Source: Neopestalotiopsis rosae
Lineage: Eukaryota > Ascomycota > Sordariomycetes > Amphisphaeriales > Sporocadaceae
NCBI GenBank assembly: GCA_023078685.1
Contig: JALGAS010000002.1
Span: 186,001-250,000, forward strand
Direction of reading: 5' to 3'
Length of the DNA: 64,000 bases
The position numbers and the translations under genes were made by a program. How positions within the stretch are numbered: the stretch's first letter is position 1; the number at the start of each line of letters is the position of its first letter. The notes beneath the pieces were generated by a model. The model saw only the letters and a program-made list of their open reading frames with translations, searched no databases and was not told where the DNA came from. Of this stretch, positions 42,918-52,191 are shown one piece after another.

Positions 42918-44133
42918 CGCAAGAAAGCTCGTACTGTAGGCGACGGGCGCGTCCAATATCTATTATACCTTTTTGCGAGGGTATTGGAGGGGCACTACAA
43001 TAGCGTCATGCGGGGTATTTGGGACCGGATCGGAGCTCACCAGGGGATTGACTTTCCATTACGGTGGATTTCTCGCCGTGTTGGAGCTCATTTCTTGCGT
43101 GTATTTCTTGCATGGTATATCCATTTACCTATTACTTACCTTACTTACCTATCTTGATGGACTGGTGGCTACTATGCAGTTAGTGTGTATACTTTGACAA
43201 TAGTAGGCCACTTTACGGCTCGCTCTAATCTGTCAATTCCGCCGATTTCCACCTTTATTAGACCGTCTTCTCGTCCCACGTTTGGCCGAAGGCAACTTTA
43301 GAGGAGCTCCTCCCCGCAAGCGTGGGGGTTTCCATAGGCCATCGTGACCGAGACCGCAGACATTGACATGGTCATTCATATCACTTGTTCAAGTTCAAGG
43401 TAAAATAAGGCAATTTATTCCGTGGATTTAATCTACACAACAGTCTTATAGACTCCAGAGTGAACCTGGCTTTCGCTTTGCCTGCGACTGTTCGGTTCTT
43501 CTGTTTACTTGATCTGGTCAAATATTGAACCTATTCAGCTATTCGACTTCGAACGCGGTCAATTCTTGAAAATGTGGAATACTAAAGTTCTGGTTGAAAC
43601 TGTCGACTTTTTCATATTACAGGAAATTGAGTCCCGAGTAACGACAGAAGGGTATCACGCTCAGAAATCACCACATCAAAGAAATTAGCATCAAAAGTGT
43701 AATGTCGCTTACATGCGCAAGACGTTTGACGACGACTTATAGAAGAGTATATTCCACGAGAATTGGCAATGTCTCGGCATGATCCTCTCCAACGAATGAA
43801 AACGTTGGGCTTAAAAACACCCTGAGCCAAGCTGTGCCAGTACCCCTTACGTACAGCGAAGACTGGCTGTGGATCCAACCCATTAGCGTTATTACGTAGG
43901 TCGGTTTGTCGCAGACTTGTTTGCAAAAGTTCAAAGAATGCTGCTAGTTTTCTGCAAGCCTTGCGACCAAATCTGCCCAAGGAAAACAACAAACGCCTGA
44001 GTCCAACTCTGAGTCTTATAAGCTCTTCTACTCATTGCGTTCTTCGTATTTATCTCTTTGCGCTTCGGCTGTCTTGCAAAGCATACTCAACCCTCGACTG
44101 ATCCTCCCAAGCACGCCTTCTCATTTCGTCGCA
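42918..44133. promoter_or_regulatory. divergent intergenic region with TTACTTACC tandem repeat
   Basis: 1.2 kb between divergent genes. TTACTTACC occurs twice in tandem at 43132-43149 next to further TTACC units. A minus-strand open frame around 43612-43992 lacks an ATG start and resembles nothing, so it is not called. Confidence 0.4.
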
Positions 44134-44991
44134 ATGTCGCCCTCCACTCTCAACGGCGATTCAAAGCCACTTGGTACGTTCATCCCTGGCCGATTGTTTG
44201 TTGGCCTGCATACTAATGACGAACCTCACTCAGATGCCGGATCTGTAGAGACGGCCAAGGTTTCCGGCGATTGGACAGTAGAAAAAGCCCTTGCGACGAT
44301 ACACCCCGCACCACCAGTCAATAACTCGACCTCGCCGATCCCGTTCTTCCACATGCTGGAGCGGCTCAAGACGAGCAAGCGTGAAGGTTGGAGACGTTTT
44401 GGTATCGAGAAGGGAGAGTCCATCGCCGACCACATGTACCGCATGTCTCTCATATCCATGCTGTGCCCTCCGGCCCTTGCCTCACGAGTCGACCTGGCCA
44501 AGTGCATGAAAATGTGCCTGATACACGATATGGCCGAGTCGCTAGTTGGTGACATCACGCCCGTGGATGGAGTTCCCAAGCCCGAGAAGAGCCGCCGAGA
44601 GGCCGAGACGATGGACTACATTTCGAGTGGTCTGCTCGGAAATGTGTATGGCGGACTGGCTGGGGCAGAGATCCGGGCCATCTGGCAAGAATACGAAGAC
44701 TCAAAGACCCTAGAGAGTCACTTTGTGCATGACATTGACAAGATGGAGTTGTTGTGCCAGATGGTGGAGTACGAGAAGAGAATGAACCACACCTTGGATC
44801 TGGGAGAGTTTGCCTATGTCTCGACAAAGATGGTGCTGCCGGAGACGCAAGAATGGGCCAAGGATATACTCAAGGAGCGAGAAAACTTCTGGGCAGGAAA
44901 GGGTCACGTCCAAGGAGAGAATAGAGCCGACGGGGGCGTTGCAGATGCAAAGGTTGAGCAGCAAGACGCCTACTACTCCAAGGATGACTAG
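44134..44991 (+). CDS. HD-domain 5'-deoxynucleotidase (HDDC2/YfbR-like)
   Basis: Metal-dependent phosphohydrolase of the HD superfamily; relatives such as YfbR and yeast Ygk1 dephosphorylate deoxynucleoside monophosphates. Exons 44134-44173 and 44234-44991, 265 residues. The 60-nt intron (GTACGT..CTCACTCAG) has no in-frame stop; splicing joins KPL to DAGSVETAKVSGDW. HD motifs: His in SIADHMYRMSLIS, the His-Asp pair in CLIHDMAESLVGDI, and Asp in VHDIDKMELLCQMVEYE. EAETMDYIS follows the second motif as in the family. ATG 44134 (MSPSTLNGD) is the first in frame. The tail after about residue 235 is hydrophilic and non-conserved. Confidence 0.85.
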   Translation: MSPSTLNGDSKPLGTFIPGRLFVGLHTNDEPHSDAGSVETAKVSGDWTVEKALATIHPAPPVNNSTSPIPFFHMLERLKTSKREGWRRFGIEKGESIADHMYRMSLISMLCPPALASRVDLAKCMKMCLIHDMAESLVGDITPVDGVPKPEKSRREAETMDYISSGLLGNVYGGLAGAEIRAIWQEYEDSKTLESHFVHDIDKMELLCQMVEYEKRMNHTLDLGEFAYVSTKMVLPETQEWAKDILKERENFWAGKGHVQGENRADGGVADAKVEQQDAYYSKDD

Positions 44992-46345
44992 AAGGACATG
45001 ATAGATACCTGGTTTAATAGACGGTAGCGGGGCATGATAATTATGATAATGATTATTTCAACCACGATTAATGAATTCTACGGACTCGTTCATAGATTGC
45101 CAGGTATGCCAACATTTACGGCGGAAAGAAACGATCCAATTACAGGGTACCGTTTGCTCTTCAGCACCATTTTGGTGTGCAATATGCCCCGCGATCGCGA
45201 CCCCACGGGGTGGATACCAAGCTTGACATGGTTGTAGAACCGAACTCCAATTTGTCCCAGGTTGAGTCGCAGCATCATTACTGTTGACTTTGTCTGACCC
45301 GGCAACGCGAATCCGAGACCCTGGATGAGCGATGCGACCGCGACACAGCCGAACACCAGCCAGTGAACTCTAAACGGGCTGTCAGGCGTAGACCCTGACA
45401 GTTCTGAGTCTTTTCTGTCTCATTCAACTTTGTCTCGTCCCTCAAACTGGCTATATTGGGACGATTGTTCATCGTGCTGTTTGCGCCGCGTCGCTCAGCC
45501 TAAAAGGCTAACCAAGAGCAGCAGCCTACAGATCGATGTAGGTACGTCACAGGAGAGCCACCGCCAACGGATACCGACCTCGTTTCCCCAAATGTCAGCG
45601 CAACACTCCAACTGCCGCTGATACCTGCGTTCGCCGCTCGCACACTCTTCTTTTTCACGAGCAATATTTACCATTTCCATTTGTTTGCTCGATACCCATG
45701 ATGTCGTGAGCTGTTATTTTCGCATATTCGAACTCAGACAATCGATGATTGTCAGTTCCCAGACCGTCTGTGACAGCTCAAGTCTGGTATTCCACATGTC
45801 GATGGTTGCTAGCTGCTTCGTTATTCACGGGTGAGCAATCAGCAGCTTGATATCCGGCAAAGCCAGTAGTATCGACGCGAGACACCATCCATCTCGACAC
45901 TTTCAAATAAACTGTTTTGAAAGAGTTGATCATATACAGAGCGACTCGGATTACAATTTTCACAGCTGCAGCCCAAGTTTCAGCTGCTTCTACTTGGAGC
46001 TACGGAGCTACGGAGCTGGTTTGTCTGCACAGTTGTGAATGCGACCGAGACCACGCGACACCTGGAGTAACTGTAGTATCACAAGACCTCCGCATCTCCA
46101 ACCTGCAAACCGCGACTCGCGACTGGCGACCCCGAAAGGTACCACGCTATATCGTGTCGCGTCTTGATAAATCTCAACAAGAGAAATCGAATACTACTAC
46201 GGTTCTGTATCCAATCTACGACGACATTGCGCCGATCCACAAAAGTCAGAACATCGGCTGGGAACGCTCTTTGCGGCTGGCAGTGTAGTTGCATCAATTT
46301 TCTCATCAGAAAGTCACGACCATCGAGACCTGCTATTTAGCCATC
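44992..46345. other. intergenic region and long leader of the next gene
   Basis: 1.35 kb. An open frame at 45917-46288 has no ATG start and no similarity and looks like 5' leader. An 8-bp unit GGAGCTAC repeats at 45996-46017. Confidence 0.4.
45996..46017. repeat. 8-bp tandem repeat GGAGCTAC
   Basis: GGAGCTAC GGAGCTAC GGAGCT, nearly three copies, in the probable 5' leader of the gene at 46346. Confidence 0.6.
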
Positions 46346-47782
46346 ATGCCTGGCGCCGTACGGATGGAAGCTCCGAACGGCGCGGCGCCGTTTGGTGGTG
46401 TGCACGCTGGCATCTTCCGACCACCTACATCACCAACCATTTCGAATTCCAACTATTTTGGTACATCACCCGGCAGCATGTACTCAGATTCATTGAATCC
46501 TGCTTCGAATGTGAAGAGGAAGAGATTTCAGCACAGAGACCCGGCTGCCTTTGATAATGATGCAGCCATGGACGTGGATAGTGTTGGCGCCAGCAGACCA
46601 TACTCTGGCCGTGACAACAGTGGTGGCTACGAGACACGCTACACATGTGCAGCTTCTGTCGAGACGCCATACGGAGCGGAACACAAACAACTTGGGTACA
46701 TGGACGATAGCACATACTCGGACGTCGACTACAGGCGTGCGCTCGTATCGAGGCAACCAATCACGAATATACCTGGCTCGAAACCTGCAACGGCTTCGAT
46801 TCCTGGCTGGAGCAGGTTCGCCTTGGAGACGATTGGTGGTGTTGTCGGAAAAGTCTGGGACTTTTGCACTGTGGGTGCATTTCGTGGGTTCTACGCTGGA
46901 GGTGGTAGAGGCTACGATGTGAATCCAGGACTTGTCCGTGGCAACACTTGGTGCAATGAGCATGACATTCCTACTCTGCCTGATCTGCCTGGTGGTTTTC
47001 CTGACCCCGACTATGCACAATACACTGCCCAGTCACGAACTCCCGATTCAACCCCGCCTCCGGCAGCGAAGCGGCGACAGGTATCGAACAATGCTGCGAA
47101 CGATGAGCTCCGTAGGAACTGGGTCTTGGTGGATGAGCCGGCTAGTAAACCTCGAAATTTGGGTTCCACGCAGACTCAGAGAAAGCCACAGGCTCGACCA
47201 CAACTGAATCGGCGCATCAGTAAGCCGATCGGTCGTTTGTCGAATACGGGCTTGACTCATGAGAGTGCGAGGCCTGTGAGCCATGCAGGAACCGCAACTT
47301 TGACAAACAGACAACCCGCTAGTTATGCATCACCACGTTCGCCGGCAGTATTAGATCGCCCTGCCACGCCAAGCCGACTCCCTGTTGCATCACGTCCGAG
47401 ATCCTCGAGTACGGCAACACCACCAAGGCTATCACAACAACCTTCGCAGATCCCTAGTCCGAGTCCACATTCTGCACGTGGGCACAGACGGACCCATAGT
47501 GCGGCGTCTACTGCATCCGGCAATCTGGGTCAAATAACGAGACGTCAGAGTTCAGCGCACGAGCTCGTAGAAGAGAGCAGTCCGCGACTCGACGCTCGGG
47601 CGAGAAATATGGTCGCCAGAAGAATGATACAAGAACAGGAAACAGATGCACGTATTAATGATTTCAACTCTAGATTGATGGATATGATCCGCGAGGGAAG
47701 GGAAGCTCTTGGTACCTCGATTGAGGTGGACGTCTGTGATGATTACAGAGGAGGTGGCAACGATCCATGGGAAGATGACTAG
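46346..47782 (+). CDS. uncharacterised disordered protein, 478 residues
   Basis: Single-exon gene from ATG 46346 (MPGAVRMEAPNGAAPFGG). I do not recognise the family. A putative basic nuclear-localisation run (NVKRKRFQHRD) is near residue 55. One short compact segment around residues 150-200 (PGWSRFALETIGGVVGKVWD ... AFRGFYAGGGRGYDV) could form helices or a membrane-associating element. The centre is Ser/Pro/Arg-rich and disordered (SRLPVASRPRSSSTATPPRL). The C-terminal 60 residues (RNMVARRMIQEQETDARIND ... LMDMIREGREALG) look like a conserved helical, perhaps coiled-coil, module ending in acidic NDPWEDD. Codon use and the uninterrupted frame support a real gene. Confidence 0.7.
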   Translation: MPGAVRMEAPNGAAPFGGVHAGIFRPPTSPTISNSNYFGTSPGSMYSDSLNPASNVKRKRFQHRDPAAFDNDAAMDVDSVGASRPYSGRDNSGGYETRYTCAASVETPYGAEHKQLGYMDDSTYSDVDYRRALVSRQPITNIPGSKPATASIPGWSRFALETIGGVVGKVWDFCTVGAFRGFYAGGGRGYDVNPGLVRGNTWCNEHDIPTLPDLPGGFPDPDYAQYTAQSRTPDSTPPPAAKRRQVSNNAANDELRRNWVLVDEPASKPRNLGSTQTQRKPQARPQLNRRISKPIGRLSNTGLTHESARPVSHAGTATLTNRQPASYASPRSPAVLDRPATPSRLPVASRPRSSSTATPPRLSQQPSQIPSPSPHSARGHRRTHSAASTASGNLGQITRRQSSAHELVEESSPRLDARARNMVARRMIQEQETDARINDFNSRLMDMIREGREALGTSIEVDVCDDYRGGGNDPWEDD

Positions 47783-48206
47783 TTGTCGATTTGACATGTT
47801 GCAGACTTTGCCCATCGCCGTGTTATTGCTCAAAAGTTTTGCGCATTCGTTCCACGGAGTTTAGTGGGATCTGCTAACATGATATGATCGGATGCAACCT
47901 GCGAAATGTTATGCTGGCAAAAATGGATTGACTTTTTTTTCTCTCCTGCGAGCGGAATTGGCTTATACCTGCGTACATGATTCAAAGCGTATGCGAAATG
48001 AAAACTGCAATACAATATGACTAATGCCGCAGACTGTTTGGAGTTTTGAATGCGCCGCATTCCGAAGGATTTGTTGGGTACATAAACTACCTAGCCAAAC
48101 TGTGCATAGGTCCACTGTCAGCTCAGCCCACGTCAATAAAGCCTAAATATTCTGAAGTCAACTCTCTCATACTTCATGCTGTGCATAGTCAACATCAGAT
48201 CCCGAA
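47783..48206. other. intergenic region
   Basis: 424 bp of 3' UTR and promoter DNA; nothing distinctive. Confidence 0.4.
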
Positions 48207-49218
48207 ATGTCTGCTGTTCAAAAAGTTGCTATATTCGGGGTATGTTTGAACCAAACCTGTTTGATTCTTCGGGCGCTGACGATTCGAGGCCGCTGGTAAC
48301 TTTGGCGCGCCCATCACAAGTGCACTCTTGTTAGCTGGCTACCAAGTAACCGCAATAAGTCGACCGGAATCTTCATCAACATTTCCGCCCAATATATCGG
48401 TCATCAAGAGCGAGTACACCTTGGAAAGATTGACGGAAGCACTAGCCGGACAAGATGCCGCCGTGTGCGTCGTCGGGCCGGGCGGCCTATCGTCACACGT
48501 GGCCATGATTGACGCCGCCCTGGCCGCCGGCACCAAGCGTTTCATCATCAACGATTTCGGCTGGGGTCCTGATTTTGAAGGCGAGCCCGAGTTCAGAGAG
48601 ATCAAGGAACGTCGCCTCGTTGCGTGGGACCATGCCATGAAGCTCGCGACAAGTAATCCCGGCTTCACTTGGACTGGCGTGACTATTGGTAATCCCATAC
48701 ACTGGGTGAGTTTTTGTTCAAGTTGAGCATCTGTGCGGGGAGGGAAAAAAGAAGCTCACCTTTGCTAGGCTCTTCCAAAATTTGAAACAATGGGATTCAA
48801 TCTCAAGCAACAGTCGGCGGTTATATACGACCAAGGAACCGAAGAGTTCACCGGGACAACGTTGGAAGGAATCGGACAGTCCGTCGTGGGCATATTTCAG
48901 AATCTGGAGGCCACAGCCAATCGCTTCGTCAAGGTTCGCTCGATCCAGACGGGTCAAAGAGCACTCCTTGCAGCATTCCAAGAATCCACTGGCAAGGACT
49001 GGCAAGTTCGGAACAGCACGACGGCGGAGTTGCTAGAGAGCGGGAGAACAAAACATCAGGCTGGCACGGCTGGTTGGGTCCTTGATCTACTCGTCTTCCA
49101 ACTCTTTGAGCCAGGCAAGGGGCGTTGCATTGTCGCAACGAGCCAGGAATCTGATAATTCTCTCTTGGGTGTTCGAGAGGAGACACCTCTGGAAGTCGTC
49201 TCCAAAGCACTGAAATGA
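48207..49218 (+). CDS. NmrA-like NAD(P)-binding oxidoreductase
   Basis: Atypical short-chain dehydrogenase of the NmrA/isoflavone-reductase-like group, 299 residues. Three exons: 48207-48239 (MSAVQKVAIFG), 48289-48705 and 48769-49218. The first intron splits the dinucleotide-binding loop; splicing creates VAIFGAAGNFGAPITSALL with the GxxGxxG motif. Later family-like features are AAVCVVGPGG, FIINDFGWGPDFEG and FTWTGVTIGNPIHW. A catalytic Tyr-Lys pair typical of classical SDRs is not evident, as usual for the NmrA group. It may be a reductase of aromatic or secondary metabolites or a redox-sensing regulator; substrate unknown. Confidence 0.82.
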
Positions 49219-49760
49219 TCGTTGCATCACTCGAAAGCTGATTCATTTGAAGAGCTGGGAAAGACAGAAAAGAAAAGAAAAGTAGGACGGCATGTGTTGC
49301 ATATCATTTGACGGACTTTATTTCTTATATTCGCTATGTGAGGCTTATGAAAATGTCTGTCCAGACTAGTCTCGGCACTGCTTAGGAACATGCCTTTCTT
49401 AGACATTGCCGCCATGATTCTCTTGAGAACCTGCTTTTCTATATCAACATGACTTGATTGTACCCGATTTGACAGGGTAATCTTTCAGAATGATATTGTT
49501 GCCGCATAATAATGGTAGGGGTAGCTATGGTCTGTTCTCTTGGTGATAATATTATAATCAATTCCAGTGGACAATCGTACGTTCCGTGCAAGTCTGGATC
49601 GATCTGGAATAGTATAAGGTATCACAGACTCAAATATCATATGTGGACGGACATTTGGTCGGGATCGCCTCAAATGCATGCAAAAGGCATTTTGTTGACC
49701 TCTCAATCATCGACTGGAAACTCGGACAGTGTAGCTAGGGCCTGTTGCCATGATTAACAA
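49219..49760. other. convergent intergenic region
   Basis: 542 bp between convergent stops with short purine-rich AAAAG runs; no gene seen. Confidence 0.4.
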
Positions 49761-51116
49761 TCATGAGTCAATGGTCTTGAGTTGAGTACTTGCCTGAGAA
49801 GCAGTTGCACGATCGCTATTATAATGGACTAGACTTGCAATGAGACTGCGAAAATCAGGTCGTGTCCTGGGCAGAATCTCTTCCCACGTGTGTTGTTCGA
49901 AAGGGCGGTACATCTCGAAAGGGGGAGTTTTGAAATTAGCTGCTTCCGGCCAAGTTTCCCGCGTTGGACTTCCTATCGTTTTGAATATACTCAGAATCAA
50001 ACCGAGCTGATTACCATCCTCATGAACTGGCCGTGATTCGAACAGTGGCTGAGGAGGACTTCTTGAGCATTCAGCCAACATGGCACCAGCACCCCACATG
50101 TCGACTGCTGTGCCATACGACTTGTTCCCGAACAAGACCTCGGGTGCCCGGTAAGCACCAGTACCAATGTCCAGAATTTTCTGATCCTTGGGCTCTGCCA
50201 TGGCAGAAAATGTTGGGTGCCAGGCCGTGCCAAAGTCCGACAAATATGCAGGCCCATCAGGCGAAGCAAGAAGAACGGCAGAGGGCTTAATGTCCCGATG
50301 AATGATACCTTGCTCGTGGATGTGCTCTAGAGCGCTGAATAAGTCCATGAAATGCTTCTTCACACGGGCCAAGGGAATTGATCCTTGTGCAATGAGCGCT
50401 TCTAGACTGGTTGGCATATACGGAAAGACCAAGACGAATCGTTGCTCTTGGTCCCAAAAAGTCTCAAGAAGAGGTATACAAGATCTCTTTAGTGTCGAGA
50501 GTATCTTGGCCTCGCGAGCTGGATTATGTGGTTCAATATTGCGTGTTTCGGTAATGATCTTCAAAGCTCGGTTTTCAGATCTATAGACCTCGGCGGTGAC
50601 TCCACTTGCCACATAATGACAATTGCCATATTGACCAATGGTAATATCTGAGATTTGCACATTGTCTTCGACAGGCTGAGTCTGTTGTTCAGTAGCTAGT
50701 GGCTTGGATTCCGAATGGTGAGTATACTGGCACGCAGCATGGTACTCGTCCTGTTTTAAATTAGTTTGGCATTTCATTGATGATCAGGAAAAGCGGCGTG
50801 GTCATGGTGAGTTGACTTGATGTTCTGCTTTGGAGGAGAAACCAAGCCACATGAACTTCACTCAAAATGATCTAGAACGAAGAGAGTTTGCTTACAAGAG
50901 TGTTGGAAGACTTGTAAGCCTCATTCTCAATTGTAAAGGCCTCCTTCTGAGCGGACGTATGGGAAGGCTCAGCTAACTCGATAGAAGCTTTCCTATATAG
51001 ATCATTAAACGTCTGACATGAAAATTGGTGTAGCTCATATTTACTTACAGCGCTTGGATATTCTCGTAGCGGGCCAATGAAGGCAGACTGGACCTCCAGT
51101 CTGTCTCGCTAGACAT
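49761..51116 (-). CDS. CMGC-type protein kinase, Csk1-like CDK-activating kinase
   Basis: Protein kinase of 384 residues resembling fungal Csk1, the monomeric kinase that activates cyclin-dependent kinases. Exons 51116-51049, 50992-50896 and 50750-49761. The N-terminus (MSSETDWRSSLPSLARYENI) and exon 2 are helical and non-catalytic. The kinase domain begins near residue 90: Lys119 in RALKIITE, the catalytic loop HRDIKPSAVLL (206-216), DFG at 227-229, activation segment DIGTGAYRAPEVLFGNKSYG, and the CMGC-type WPEAANFK region. The glycine-rich loop is degenerate (YVASGVTAEVYR). The catalytic-loop Asn that normally follows HRDxKPx is Ala213 here. Assignment to Csk1 rather than another CDK-like kinase is by overall resemblance. 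Confidence 0.78.
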
Positions 51117-52191
51117 GGCTCAAACAAGCTGCGAGCCAATTTCCAGCAGCAAGTTTATTTTTTTCCTTGACCAAGCCGAAAATGACTTCGCTCTTTAGCG
51201 AAGACCGAGGCTGCGATTTTGGGAGAAGGGGAATTAACAATCTCGGAGGAAGCGCCGAGGAGTGTGCCGTGCTCTGAATGGTGCTTTGAGCTAGAGCTGC
51301 CACTACCGGCCGCGTGAAGCCTGAATATTCAAATTCTTGTTGGCAGTCGCGAACAACGGCTCATGAGTGAACTCGAGAAAGTGCAGTCGATATTGATTTT
51401 TCTCGGTGACGAATGGTTCGTCCGGAATCGATCTTCAATGCAACTAGTCTGGGCCTGGAAGGTCTCTAGGCACCAAATACTGCAAGCAGCTGGAGCTTTA
51501 TACAGGTCATATCAAACAATTACTACCCGATCCAATGGCCCATTCGGAAAGTATGCACGCACACAGCTTACAGCTGGCGTGTGGTTAGAACAATTGCCCG
51601 TCGGCTGAACCTTTTCTCACCTCGCAACCACTCCAATGCAAACCTCATTTGACGTCGGGCCCAGCGGGATTGAGAGCAACAACGGTTGGGCGGTGCGCTA
51701 GAGGATCCGTGCCGCCCACACCCCACAGCTCCCAGCCCCCCCAGGTCCAGTGCATTGGCAGACGCAGGAGCCCCAAAAGTCCCACCAGCGAACACCTGCA
51801 GAAGCTTGCTGCTGGAACAATGGAAGCTGGACTGGAAGGTGCTAAGAAAGGTCGGGGATCCGCTGCCCGCCGAGAGTGCAGCAGCGCCAACCTGTACCAT
51901 TAGGTCACAGTCCATCGTCACAGATACATACACCTCCAAACTCGTGGCCAAGCCGAAAAAACGATGGTCAAGGGATCTCAAACTGCCCTGTGTACTGCTA
52001 TGTGAAGGAAAGAGGAAGGAAAAAGTTTATCTTGTCCTTTTGTTTCATGTATTGCCTGCTTCCTCAACATCTCTTATGTTCTTGCAAGCCACCCCCCATC
52101 CCGCGCCTCCGTGTCAGAACCAGATCTCTCCGGCCTTGTGCGTGATCGAATGAGCCCAATTTGAGCCCTCGACACCACCTCCCCCGTCGCC
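51117..52191. promoter_or_regulatory. divergent promoter region of Csk1-like and Syp1 genes
   Basis: 1.07 kb between divergent ATGs. Overlapping open frames on both strands at 51568-52153 are Pro/Ser-rich and match nothing; probably chance frames in GC-rich promoter DNA. Confidence 0.4.

Noticed and set aside
43612..43992. 126-codon minus-strand open frame upstream of the HD gene
   Set aside because: It begins with TTG rather than ATG, shows no family motif, and lies in a promoter region.
45917..46288. Open frame just upstream of the 478-residue gene
   Set aside because: No ATG start and no similarity; best explained as 5' leader of the gene at 46346.
51568..52153. Overlapping open frames on both strands between the kinase and Syp1 genes
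   Set aside because: Low-complexity Pro/Ser sequence in GC-rich promoter DNA; both strands are open, which is typical of chance frames.
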